Part shown: piece after piece, positions 38,046 to 46,962 of the stretch
Layout of the letters: every line of letters starts with the position of its first letter
Numbering within the stretch: position 1 is the stretch's first letter
Assembly (NCBI RefSeq): GCF_031846245.1
Contig: NZ_JAVRIC010000013.1
Span: 1-64,000, forward strand
Direction of reading: 5' to 3'
Source: Banduia mediterranea
GTDB lineage: Bacteria > Pseudomonadota > Gammaproteobacteria > Nevskiales > Nevskiaceae
Length of the DNA stretch: 64,000 nucleotides
The notes under the pieces: generated by a model
What the model was told of the DNA's origin: nothing
The model's input: only the letters and a program-made list of their open reading frames with translations
Database searches by the model: none
Program-made: the position numbers and the translations under genes

Positions 38046-38541
38046 ATTCGCAAAACCGGCTCGGCGCTGGGCGGCAAAAAGCGACAATGCCGGCGGCATC
38101 CAGCGCCGGCGGCGGCGCATACACATCCGTTTGCGGGGTCACGCCTGACAAGATCTGAGCATACGAGCAACGACCGCCCACGCTTCTTGATCTTCCCAAT
38201 CATGTCAGCTCACCCCACCGCGAGCTTTCCGCTCAAACAGGTGATCGACGAGGCAAGGAACCTTCAATCTCCGTGCCATTCGCCGGTTTGTCCGGCGATG
38301 AACTGCCGAAGCAATCACGCCGTGTGGCTCGGATCGCCGTAGAGACCCGTCAGCTGGCAGGTTCCGGAACGATTCCGACAACAAGACAGGGCTTGGGCGC
38401 CGCCGTTCCAACCGATTGGGAAGGGACGGAACTTCAGGTGACGGCCCGGAAAGTGCTCGTCCCCCTGATATCGCTGATATCGCACCAATCCACCGCCACC
38501 GCCTCCTGCGGCTTCGCGGAGGCCCGCCTGGAGCGCCGCAA
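38046..38541. other. 496-bp gap without a recognised gene
   Basis: Between convergent mgtE and the unknown gene at 38542. It holds a short direct repeat (gatatcgct/gatatcgca near 38467-38484) and a minus-strand tail frame ending around 38205 that resembles no family I know. A decayed gene is possible because frames are long and arginine-rich, but that is also expected from GC content. Nothing is supported. Confidence 0.4.
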
Positions 38542-39267
38542 TCAGGCGGCCCAGGCGCGTCGGGACAGGCGTTCCAGGCCGCTGCGGTAGTAGTCGAAAC
38601 GCTGCGAGAGTTGCCCGAAGACGCCGCGCAGGTGCAGGTCCTGAGCTCGGGGATGGCGGGCGGCGCTGGCGTAGTAGCTGCGACCCATGCCGCGGTAATA
38701 GTCCAGCGATAGCGGGCGGCGGCGAAAGCGGCGGCGATGCTCGATCCACGGCGCGCACACGCCGGACAGGAACATCGCGTAGTTGCCGATGTGGGTGCAG
38801 ACCAGGAACTGTCGTTCCGGATTGGCATCAGCGGCTTCAGCGACCAGGTCAACCAGATATTCGTGGGCCTGGCCGTCTCCGGCTTGCACGCGATAGAGCC
38901 GGTCCGTACGGACGAACAGTGCGAGCACGTTGGCGAGATAGTTGAGGGCTTCGCGTTCGGCCGCCTCGCGGCGGCCCGGCAGGCAGTGACGCAGCAAGAC
39001 ATTGAAGAACAGCCGCGGAGAAACGGACAGGCTGGCCGGGTCCGGTTCGAGCACGGCCTTGACCACGAATCGCGATTCGAGCAGGGATTCCAGTGTACTG
39101 GGCTGTTCGATGACCCGGCGCGCGGCTTCCACCGCATCCACGTTCGACGCCGGGAAGCGTTCGAACAGAAAGATCAGATCGGCGGGCGCCAGGCTCTGGA
39201 TGTCAAAGCGTGCGAAATCGGGCGATTGCATCGTTCGGACTCCTGCGTCATCGACAGCTTCGATCAT
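38542..39267 (-). CDS. conserved-looking protein of unknown function
   Basis: A 241-residue soluble protein from ATG 39267. It reads MIEAVDDAGVRTMQSPDFARFDIQSLAPADLIFLFERFPAS... ending RSGLERLSRRAWAA. It is largely alpha-helical, with no membrane segments or signal peptide. Notable segments are SPRLFFNVLLRHCLPGRREAAEREALNYLANVLALFV, DRLYRVQAGDG and ERQFLVCTHIGNYAMFLSGVCAPWIEHRRRFRRRPLSLDYYRGMGRSYYASAARHP. The frame shows ordinary coding composition only from this ATG; the 5' extension is arginine/proline-rich noise. I do not recognise the family. It is divergent from rsgA, and a link to ribosome biogenesis would be guesswork. Confidence 0.7.
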   Translation of the reverse strand: MIEAVDDAGVRTMQSPDFARFDIQSLAPADLIFLFERFPASNVDAVEAARRVIEQPSTLESLLESRFVVKAVLEPDPASLSVSPRLFFNVLLRHCLPGRREAAEREALNYLANVLALFVRTDRLYRVQAGDGQAHEYLVDLVAEAADANPERQFLVCTHIGNYAMFLSGVCAPWIEHRRRFRRRPLSLDYYRGMGRSYYASAARHPRAQDLHLRGVFGQLSQRFDYYRSGLERLSRRAWAA

Positions 39268-39461
39268 GCAAATCCTGCGCCGGTTCCTCCGAAAAACCCA
39301 ATCAGCAGCGTCACTTGGGTGCTGCCAAGGCAAGGCGCAGGCCGGATGGCTATCCATTGGTTTTCGGGGCGCTGTAAGGCCGGGCACATGGTGGGGCGCA
39401 GCGCGCAGGCTGTACAGTGATCGCCAATCCGCTCTGCGCGCCCGCTTATGCCTGACACCCG

Positions 39462-40499
39462 ATGCAACTGAGTTCCGATTCCGCACTAGGGGCGCTGGGC
39501 CTGAACGAGGCGGTGCGGCGGGACGCGCTGGCACTGGGCCGGCCCGAGTTGCGGCTGGTGCGCGTGGTGGAGCCACAGCGCAGCCAGGCGCGCGTGGATG
39601 ACGGCGAACAGCTGATCGACGCGACGCTGTACTCCAGCTATCTGGCGCAATTGAAGTCCGATGGCGATGCCTTGGCGGTCGGTGATTGGGCGGGTCTCGA
39701 CACCGAGAACATGTTGCGCCTGCATCTGCCGCGTCGCGGCTTGATCAGCCGTCCGTCCAAGGAAGGCGGCACACAGGTGGTGGCGGCGCATATCGATCTG
39801 GCCTTGCTGGTGATGGGTCTGGACGGCGACTGGGCGCCCCACCGTCTGCAACGCTATCTGATGCTGGTGCGGCGCGGCGGCGTGTCCCCGGTGGTGGTGC
39901 TGAGCAAACGTGATCAATGCGACGAGGCGGAGCAGCGCCAGGCCGGGATTCAGGCCATGGTCGGCGATGAGGTGCCGGTGCATGCGATCAACGCCCGCAG
40001 CGCCGAGGCCGTGAATGAACTGCGGCGCTACGCGGCGCCAGGCCGCACGCTGGTCTTGCTGGGCTCGTCCGGCGTGGGCAAGTCCACGCTGACCAATGCG
40101 CTGGCGGGCTCGGATCAGCTCACCCAGGCCACACGCGCCTACGACGGTCGCGGCCGCCACACCACGACGGCGCGATCCATGTACCGCCTGCCGGGCGGCG
40201 GTTGTCTGATCGACACGCCGGGCATGCGCGGCCTGCGCCTGACCGGCGCGGAAACCCTGAAGGACGCGGGCTTCGATGATGTGGCGGTGCTGGCGCAGAA
40301 CTGCCGTTTCGCGAACTGTCGGCATGATCAGGAACCCGGCTGCGCAGTGCGCGAGGCGGTGGGCGCGGTTCGGCTGACGCATTACCACGCGCTGCTGCGC
40401 GAGTTGGAGCGCACACGCTCCGACACGCTGACGGGCCAGCGACCAGGTGACAAGCACGCCGGTCGAGGCGCGCGCGGGCGCAGCAGCCGCTCGCGTTAA
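39462..40499 (+). CDS. rsgA: ribosome small-subunit-dependent GTPase A
   Basis: RsgA (YjeQ) is a circularly permuted GTPase that checks late 30S maturation. The 345-residue protein has an OB-fold N-terminal domain, then G motifs in permuted order: G4 VVLSKRDQCDE (usually NKxD; here SKRD), G1 LLGSSGVGKSTLTNALAG near residue 205, G2 HTTTARSMYRLPGG and G3 LIDTPGMRGL. The C-terminal zinc-binding motif is CRFANCRHDQEPGCAV near 290. The basic Arg/Gly/Ser tail is typical. The start ATG 39462 lacks a strong Shine-Dalgarno sequence. Its stop overlaps, tail to tail, the last codons of the hydroxylase gene. Confidence 0.95.
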   Translation: MQLSSDSALGALGLNEAVRRDALALGRPELRLVRVVEPQRSQARVDDGEQLIDATLYSSYLAQLKSDGDALAVGDWAGLDTENMLRLHLPRRGLISRPSKEGGTQVVAAHIDLALLVMGLDGDWAPHRLQRYLMLVRRGGVSPVVVLSKRDQCDEAEQRQAGIQAMVGDEVPVHAINARSAEAVNELRRYAAPGRTLVLLGSSGVGKSTLTNALAGSDQLTQATRAYDGRGRHTTTARSMYRLPGGGCLIDTPGMRGLRLTGAETLKDAGFDDVAVLAQNCRFANCRHDQEPGCAVREAVGAVRLTHYHALLRELERTRSDTLTGQRPGDKHAGRGARGRSSRSR

Positions 40500-41437
40500 C
40501 GCGTACGGCTGGCCTGAACCGACGCGCGACTCGCAGTCTGCACGGCGGAGTTCTCGCGCTGCCATTCCGGCGGCGCCCACAGATGCTTGGTGCGCAGCCA
40601 CAGCGGACCGGGCCGCGCGACGTCGCGGAACAGATCGATCCACTCGTGGAACATCATGCGGATCGGATTGCGTGTTTTGAGCTGACGGGTAATGCCATAG
40701 TCGCAGGGATCGGCCGGGTCTTCCGGCACGAAGCTGCCGAACAGCCGGTCCCAGATCACCAGCACGCCGGCGTAGTTGCGATCGATGTACTGCGGATTGC
40801 GCGCGTGGTGCACGCGATGGTGCGAGGGCGTGTTGAACAGCCACTCCAGTGGCCGTGGCAGCTTGTTCACGGCTTCGGTATGCACGAAGAACTGGTAGGC
40901 CAGATTGACCGCCACGCACAGCACGATGTGCTCCGGCTTGAAGCCGATCCAGGCCAGCGGCAGCCAGAACACCCACATTCCGGAAATCGGGTAGGTCAGG
41001 CTCTGACGGAAGGCGGTCGACAGGTTCAGTGATTCCTGCGAGTGATGCACCACATGCGAGGCCCACATCCAGCGGATGCGATGGCTGGCGCGGTGAAACC
41101 AGTAATAAAGGAAATCCTGCAGCACATAGAGCAGGATCACGCTCGCCAGGTTGAACGGAATCTCGAACAGGCGGTGCCGCCAGACGGCGTAGAACAGGCC
41201 CAGCAGCAGACTCCAGGCAAACGCATCGCTGGCTTGGTGGGACAATGCCAGCACGGCGTTGTTGAAGCTGTCGCGCCACACGTAGACATTGCGCCCGCGG
41301 CGGCGCCACCAGACAAACTCCAGCACGATCGTCGCCAGGAACACCGGCGCCAACAGCAGCAGAAACCATTGTTCGAAATGGACCGTCGCCAACCACTCGC
41401 TGAGTGGTTGCGGCAGTCGCGCAGTCAGAAAATCCAT
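40496..41437 (-). CDS. sterol desaturase/fatty acid hydroxylase family protein
   Basis: A 313-residue membrane di-iron enzyme. The histidine clusters expected for the family are present in order: HRASH (HX3H) in WFHRASHRIRWMW, HVVHH (HX2HH), a further His in FFVHTEAVNKL, and HRVHH in NTPSHHRVHHARNPQYIDRNYAG (the Asp/Asn-rich stretch after it is also conserved). Four hydrophobic helices precede and separate these clusters. Bacterial relatives hydroxylate fatty acids, hopanoids or carotenoids; the substrate here is open. The gene end overlaps the rsgA stop by four bases, and its start faces the AraC regulator gene, which may regulate it. Confidence 0.9.
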   Translation of the reverse strand: MDFLTARLPQPLSEWLATVHFEQWFLLLLAPVFLATIVLEFVWWRRRGRNVYVWRDSFNNAVLALSHQASDAFAWSLLLGLFYAVWRHRLFEIPFNLASVILLYVLQDFLYYWFHRASHRIRWMWASHVVHHSQESLNLSTAFRQSLTYPISGMWVFWLPLAWIGFKPEHIVLCVAVNLAYQFFVHTEAVNKLPRPLEWLFNTPSHHRVHHARNPQYIDRNYAGVLVIWDRLFGSFVPEDPADPCDYGITRQLKTRNPIRMMFHEWIDLFRDVARPGPLWLRTKHLWAPPEWQRENSAVQTASRASVQASRTR

Positions 41438-41528
41438 CCCCGTTTCTCCTGCGGGCGAGTTCGTGATTGTCCGCCATGTCGGGCACCGGGTCTTGACGCC
41501 AAGCCGATTTCGTTTGACAAATCACGTC

Positions 41529-42539
41529 ATGAACGACCTTGCTCCCCACTATCGGGCCCAGGTTTCGCCGCTGTACGCACGCTCGCTGCTGGACTACCTG
41601 CGCGAGCACGAGTTCGATCCTGCCAAGCTGTTCGACGCGCGCCAGCTGGCGGCCGTCGAGGACACCGATGCCCGCGCCCGCATGCCGCTGGCCGATTGGG
41701 TGCGCATGTTCGAGCGTGCCATCGCCGTCACCGGCGATCCGGATCTGGCCCTGCGCGTGGGCGCGGCGATCAAACCGCGCCACTACGGCTTGCTGGGCTA
41801 TGTGGCGATGAGCTGCGCCACGCTGTCCGAGGCGATCGATCGCCTGGAACACTACGAGAAGATCGTCGGCGAGGTCAGCGAAACCCGCTTGGTCCTTCGC
41901 GGCGAGTCGGCGGAGCTGCATTGGCGCGCGCCGTTCGACGCGCATCCGCCGCCGGTGCTGGCGCAATCCTCGCTGGCCGGCTGGGTCAACTACGCGCGCT
42001 GGCTGCTCGGCCGCGAACACCTGTCCTGCGAAGTCCTGTTCGCCGACCCGCCGCCGCCGAATCCACAGGGACATCGCGAAATCCTGCGCTGCGAACCGGT
42101 GTTCGGCGCCGCCTTCACCGGGCTGCGCTTTCCGGCCGACTGGCTGCAACTGCCGATCGTGCAGGCCGACGCGGAACTCAATGCGCTGATGGATGCACAG
42201 GCGCGCGCACTGCTGTCCGAAATCGCGCACGAACCGGAGCCGCTGCCCGCCCTGCGCCATGTCATCTCACGCGGTCTGGCCGCCGGCCGCACCACACTGC
42301 GTGACAATGCGCGGCCCCTGGGCCTGAGCCCACGCACCTTGCAGCGCCGCCTCGATGAACTCGGCATCCGCTATCAAAGCGTGCTGGATGACGTGCGCCG
42401 CCGCCACGCCGAGCGCTACCTGACGGACCCGAAGAAGTCCCTGGCGGAGATCGCCTACCTGCTGGGCTATTCCGAGCAAAGCGCGTTCACGCGCGCGTAC
42501 CGGCGCTGGACCGGAATGGCACCGAGTCGAGCGCGCTGA
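41529..42539 (+). CDS. AraC-family regulator (OruR/ArgR-type)
   Basis: A 336-residue regulator with the arabinose-binding-like N-terminal domain found in the OruR/QscR-type AraC group (YARSLLDYLREHEFDPAKLF, LRVGAAIKPRHYGLLGYVAMSCATLSEAIDRLEHYEKIVG). The C-terminal double HTH reads ARPLGLSPRTLQRRLDELGIRYQSVLDDVRRRHAERYLTD and KKSLAEIAYLLGYSEQSAFTRAYRRWTGMAPSRAR. ATG 41529 is used; the longer open frame lies over the divergent hydroxylase gene. Such regulators often control an adjacent fatty-acid, ornithine or alkane gene, and the divergent hydroxylase 91 bp away is the natural candidate (inference). Confidence 0.88.
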   Translation: MNDLAPHYRAQVSPLYARSLLDYLREHEFDPAKLFDARQLAAVEDTDARARMPLADWVRMFERAIAVTGDPDLALRVGAAIKPRHYGLLGYVAMSCATLSEAIDRLEHYEKIVGEVSETRLVLRGESAELHWRAPFDAHPPPVLAQSSLAGWVNYARWLLGREHLSCEVLFADPPPPNPQGHREILRCEPVFGAAFTGLRFPADWLQLPIVQADAELNALMDAQARALLSEIAHEPEPLPALRHVISRGLAAGRTTLRDNARPLGLSPRTLQRRLDELGIRYQSVLDDVRRRHAERYLTDPKKSLAEIAYLLGYSEQSAFTRAYRRWTGMAPSRAR

Positions 42540-42592
42540 TTTCTCCGGGGCCTGGACTCGCTTTATCTCGCGCAAAGGGAGAAAGCAATACC

Positions 42593-42614
42593 CCGCAGGA
42601 TGAATCTCCTGCGG
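42593..42614. repeat. perfect 8-bp hairpin downstream of the AraC gene
   Basis: CCGCAGGA and TCCTGCGG surround a 6-base loop 53 bp after the AraC stop. No T run. It may terminate or protect transcripts from either side of the convergent region. Confidence 0.45.
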
Positions 42615-42698
42615 CATGCCCGTTCCCCTGCCCGCCTGTTCGCTTTGAGTCGCTTTTAGCTTCGCGGCTTTGTGCGAGACCAAAAGCTGCCGCCGCGC

Positions 42699-42953
42699 TC
42701 AATCGTCCCCAAGCGCCTTCGGCCAACCGTCATGCAGCAGCCGCGACAGTGCGCGATCGGCGAGCAGGCGCCCTTCGCTCTGGCAACGCGCGCAGTAATT
42801 GGCAATTGGCCTCGTTGCTGGCATAGACCGCCCTCGAGCCCAGCAACAGGCGTTTTCCGAAGCGTCCGGTGCGGATCAGTTGGCGACCGGCGAAGGTCTC
42901 CGGCTGGGGTTCGACGGTGCGCAGCACGAACGGGCCACCCAGACGCAGGCCCG
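42699..42953 (-). pseudogene. Fpg/Nei-family DNA glycosylase remnant
   Basis: On the minus strand the sequence reads [41 protein letters not shown]. This is the early part of an Fpg/Nei-family glycosylase, in which SPFVLRTVDPP...RLGKRIVIG is typical. It continues directly into AVYASNEA. After removal of a 7-bp tandem duplication (42797-42803 / 42804-42810) the frame continues [33 protein letters not shown], stop at 42699-42701, which is the zinc-finger tail of the same family. The first 20 or so residues with the catalytic PELP motif, and about 180 residues of the middle (H2TH domain, first CxxC), are missing. The duplicated 7 bp adds a frameshift. Confidence 0.8.
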
Positions 42954-43691
42954 TCAGACCGGGCTGACGCTGGACCCGCTGGCGGGGTCGAGTTCGACAT
43001 CCTCACCCACCGGCTCCGGATGGCGATCCGAACCGATGTCGGCCGCTGTTGCGTTCACCGGAGCGGCACGCTTGAGTTTTTCCACCAGATCGAGCCCGAG
43101 CACGCTTTGCAGCTTGATCCACAGCGCAGGTCGCGAGCTGCGCAGGCCAGCCAGCTGTTCGGCGGACCAGCTGCGCACATCAACAGCACCGATCGCGTCC
43201 ACATCCGCCGAGGTGGACTGCCCGGTAAGCAGACTCATTTCGGCGACGAAACTGCCCTGGGGCAGTCGCGCCAGTTCCAGACCCTGGCGTGACACGCGCG
43301 CCTGCCCCGATACCAGGAACAGCAGAGCGTGCGGATGCACACCGGCCGGCACCAGCCGCGCGTCGCGAACCTGGTCGGGGCCGCCCATCGCCCAGAAGCG
43401 CAGGAATTCGCGTGGCGTCATCGCTGAAAAATGGCGGGCATGGATCGCTTGCAGTTCCGCCGGCAGCGCGGCGGCCTGCCGCTCGCGCAGGATCAACAGC
43501 GCCCAGATCGCATTGATGACCACGAAGGCGGCGTTCCAGCACGCCATGCCGACCAGATCCTGGCCCCAGGCATAGGCGCAGATACTGCCCTGCGCCAGAA
43601 CCAGGATCGAACGCAGCCACAATACGTCGCGCGCCAGCAAGGCGATCAGCATGAATACGTAGCCGAGATGAACCCAGTATTCGCTCACCAC
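42954..43691 (-). CDS. Popeye-like membrane protein with cyclic-nucleotide-binding domain
   Basis: A 245-residue protein. The N-terminal third has two or three hydrophobic helices (EYWVHLGYVFMLIALLARDVLWLRSILVLAQGSICAYAWG and CWNAAFVVINAIWALLILRE). The rest matches a cNMP-binding beta-roll (LVPAGVHPHALLFLVSGQARVSRQGLELARLPQGSFVAEMSLLTGQSTSADVDAIGAVDVRSWSAEQLAGL). The FVAEMSLLTGQSTSADV segment occupies the phosphate-binding cassette, but the canonical RTA/GE-LA..TRAA residues are changed, so nucleotide binding is uncertain. The layout is that of Popeye-domain proteins (POPDC) and their bacterial relatives. The acidic tail DRHPEPVGEDVELDPASGSSVSPV may run into DNA once belonging to the adjacent glycosylase. 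Confidence 0.75.
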   Translation of the reverse strand: MVSEYWVHLGYVFMLIALLARDVLWLRSILVLAQGSICAYAWGQDLVGMACWNAAFVVINAIWALLILRERQAAALPAELQAIHARHFSAMTPREFLRFWAMGGPDQVRDARLVPAGVHPHALLFLVSGQARVSRQGLELARLPQGSFVAEMSLLTGQSTSADVDAIGAVDVRSWSAEQLAGLRSSRPALWIKLQSVLGLDLVEKLKRAAPVNATAADIGSDRHPEPVGEDVELDPASGSSVSPV

Positions 43692-44138
43692 ATCGCCCCC
43701 GGGCGCCGTTGGCAGGAGTCTGTGCGGCCCGTCGCCGCACTCGCGTCGGCTAAGCTAGCACAGCACCGCATCCCTTCGGTGCGGCCGAATGTGACAGCCA
43801 TCCGTTTACCTGAGCTTTCGGCGCTAAGCTCCGGGTATCCAAGGGAATACCCGGCATACACACAGAAGCTGTGGATAAGTTTGTTAGGAACTTCTGCACG
43901 CGGGCCTTCAAGGGCGGAAATCAGGGCATTTTTGGGCTGGCGATCATTTTGTAACCACTCCGACATATTTATTTTAATTCATATACTTGCACGAACTTAT
44001 CTGACTTTCAGAAGGGCCGCCGCTGATTTATGCACCGCGCACCCCAGCAGCTCGCAGCGCTGTGCATAAACAGCAAGCCCGCCCCGTTTCGGGGCATGCA
44101 CCGGAAATCCACGTGAATTGAAGAAGCTACGACGCCCA
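43692..44138. promoter_or_regulatory. structured leader region upstream of thiD
   Basis: 447 bp without a gene. Three inverted repeats are visible. CCGGGTAT/ATACCCGG is at 43831-43838 and 43847-43854. TTTATGCAC/GTGCATAAA is at 44028-44036 and 44062-44070. GCCCCG/CGGGGC with a TTT loop is at 44081-44095. I looked for a TPP riboswitch (CTGAGA, ACCTGA and GGATAATGCCAGCG-type blocks) and did not find one. The left 60 bp probably hold the promoter of the minus-strand Popeye-like gene. Confidence 0.45.
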
Positions 44139-44933
44139 ATGAAATATCCCGCGCGCTTGTTGTGCATTTCGGGGCACGATCCCAGCGGCGGCGCCGGCAT
44201 TCAGGCCGACATCGAAGCCTGCGGCGCGATGGGCGCGCACCCGCTGTCGGTGCTGAGCAGCCTCACCGTGCAGGACAGCGCCGAGGTCTACGCCGTGCAG
44301 GCCGTCTCCCTGGACTGGTTGGCGCAACAGATCGAACGCGTCTGCGCCGACTGTCCGCCGCAGGCGATCAAGGTGGGCCTGGTCGGTTCGCCCGAACAGG
44401 CCGTACTCATCGCCCGGCTGATTCTCGGGCGGGGCGTACCGGCGGTGGTCGATCCGGTGCTGCGCGCCGGCGGTGGCGGCGTGCTGGCGCAGGACGAAAC
44501 GGCACAGGCCCTGCGCCGCGAATTGCTGCCGGCCGCGACGCTGATCACCCCGAACGCATCCGAAGCGCGCGCGCTGACCGGCCTGGCCGACGCAGACGCG
44601 GCTGGCGCGGCGCTGGTGGCCGACGGCTGCGCCAATGTGCTGGTCACCGGCGGCGACGAAGCCGGCGAGACCGTGATCAACACCTGGCATCGTCGCGACG
44701 GCGCGCCGCAGCGTTTCGAATGGCCGCGCGAACCGGTGGGCTTCCACGGTGCCGGCTGCACCCTGGCCTCGGCCATCGCCGCGCGGCTGGCGCAAGGTGA
44801 TGTGCTGGAGCAGGCGCTAGTGCGCGCGCAGCGCTTCGTACAGGGCGCCCTCGCCGCACGATTGGTCATCGGCAGCGGTCGCGCGATTCCGAACCGTTGG
44901 CACGGCGCACGTCGAGGACGTCCGCGCGCCTGA
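44139..44933 (+). CDS. thiD: hydroxymethylpyrimidine/phosphomethylpyrimidine kinase
   Basis: ThiD phosphorylates HMP to HMP-PP for thiamine synthesis. The 264-residue ribokinase-fold protein starts with CISGHDPSGGAGIQADIEACGAMGAHPLSVLSSLTVQ, the ThiD signature. It carries the VVDPVLRAGGGG anion/nucleotide region, LITPNASEARALTGL, VLVTGGDE and the catalytic GFHGAGCTLASAIAARLAQG near residue 210. Because no TPP riboswitch or thiC is present here, regulation is not evident. ATG 44139 is chosen over a TTG seven codons upstream. The gene is followed after 115 bp by thiE and hemL on the same strand. Confidence 0.94.
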   Translation: MKYPARLLCISGHDPSGGAGIQADIEACGAMGAHPLSVLSSLTVQDSAEVYAVQAVSLDWLAQQIERVCADCPPQAIKVGLVGSPEQAVLIARLILGRGVPAVVDPVLRAGGGGVLAQDETAQALRRELLPAATLITPNASEARALTGLADADAAGAALVADGCANVLVTGGDEAGETVINTWHRRDGAPQRFEWPREPVGFHGAGCTLASAIAARLAQGDVLEQALVRAQRFVQGALAARLVIGSGRAIPNRWHGARRGRPRA

Positions 44934-45048
44934 TCGGCCAGCAGTCCGTCGGACTCTGGACGATCGACTGCGGCTTCGGCCCATCGCTACGGCCCCCTAG
45001 GCCCGACAGACTGCTAGGCTGTGCACCCGTTTCCCGGCATTGCCTCCC

Positions 45049-45674
45049 ATGTCCCTGTCAGGCCTGTACGCAGTCACCTCCGAGGCGGTCTGCGAAGACC
45101 CGCAGCGGCTGGTTTCGGCGGTGGCCGCCGCGCTCGCCGGTGGCGCCCGCCTGATCCAGTATCGCGACAAGCGCGCCAGCACCGATCAGCGTGAGGAACG
45201 CGCCAAGCGTTTGCGGCGCCTGTGCCACGAGGCCGGCGCCGCGCTGATCATCAATGACGACACCGAGCTGGCCCTGCGCAGCGGCGCCGATGGCGTACAC
45301 CTGGGCGCCAGCGACGGCGCGATCCGCAATGCGCGCCTGCGCCTAGGCCCACGCGCAATCATCGGTCGCAGTTGCTCGGGCAGTCTGGAGCGCGCCCAGG
45401 CGGCGGCCGCCGAAGGCGCCAGCTATGTGGCGTTCGGCCGCTTCTTTGCATCCAGGACCAAACCGGACGCACCGCCCGCATCGCTGGAACTGCTGGACGC
45501 CGCCCGCGCCGCACTGGCGCTGCCGATCTGTGTCATCGGCGGCCTCACGGCCGATAATGCCGGCCCGCTGCGCGCACGCGGCGCCGATCTGATCGCGGCA
45601 GTCGACGGCGTGTTCGCGGCGCCTGACATCGAGGCCGCCGCGCGCGCTTATCTGAAACTCTTCAAGGATCCGAC

Positions 45675-45678
<4 letters not shown>
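45049..45678 (+). CDS. thiE: thiamine-phosphate synthase
   Basis: ThiE couples HMP-PP with thiazole phosphate to give thiamine phosphate. The 209-residue TIM barrel shows [14 protein letters not shown] (substrate pyrophosphate site), [66 protein letters not shown], and [30 protein letters not shown]. These are the standard ThiE motifs, in the variant with FGRFFxSxTKP rather than GPIFxTxTK. ATG 45049 is used; TTG 45040 is an alternative. It overlaps hemL by four bases (ATGA at 45675-45678). Confidence 0.94.
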
Positions 45679-46955
<1,277 letters not shown>

Positions 46956-46962
46956 ACCGGCC

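Noticed and set aside
43900-44138. TPP riboswitch in front of thiD
   Set aside because: The conserved aptamer words were looked for and not found; the hairpins are reported as unexplained structure instead.
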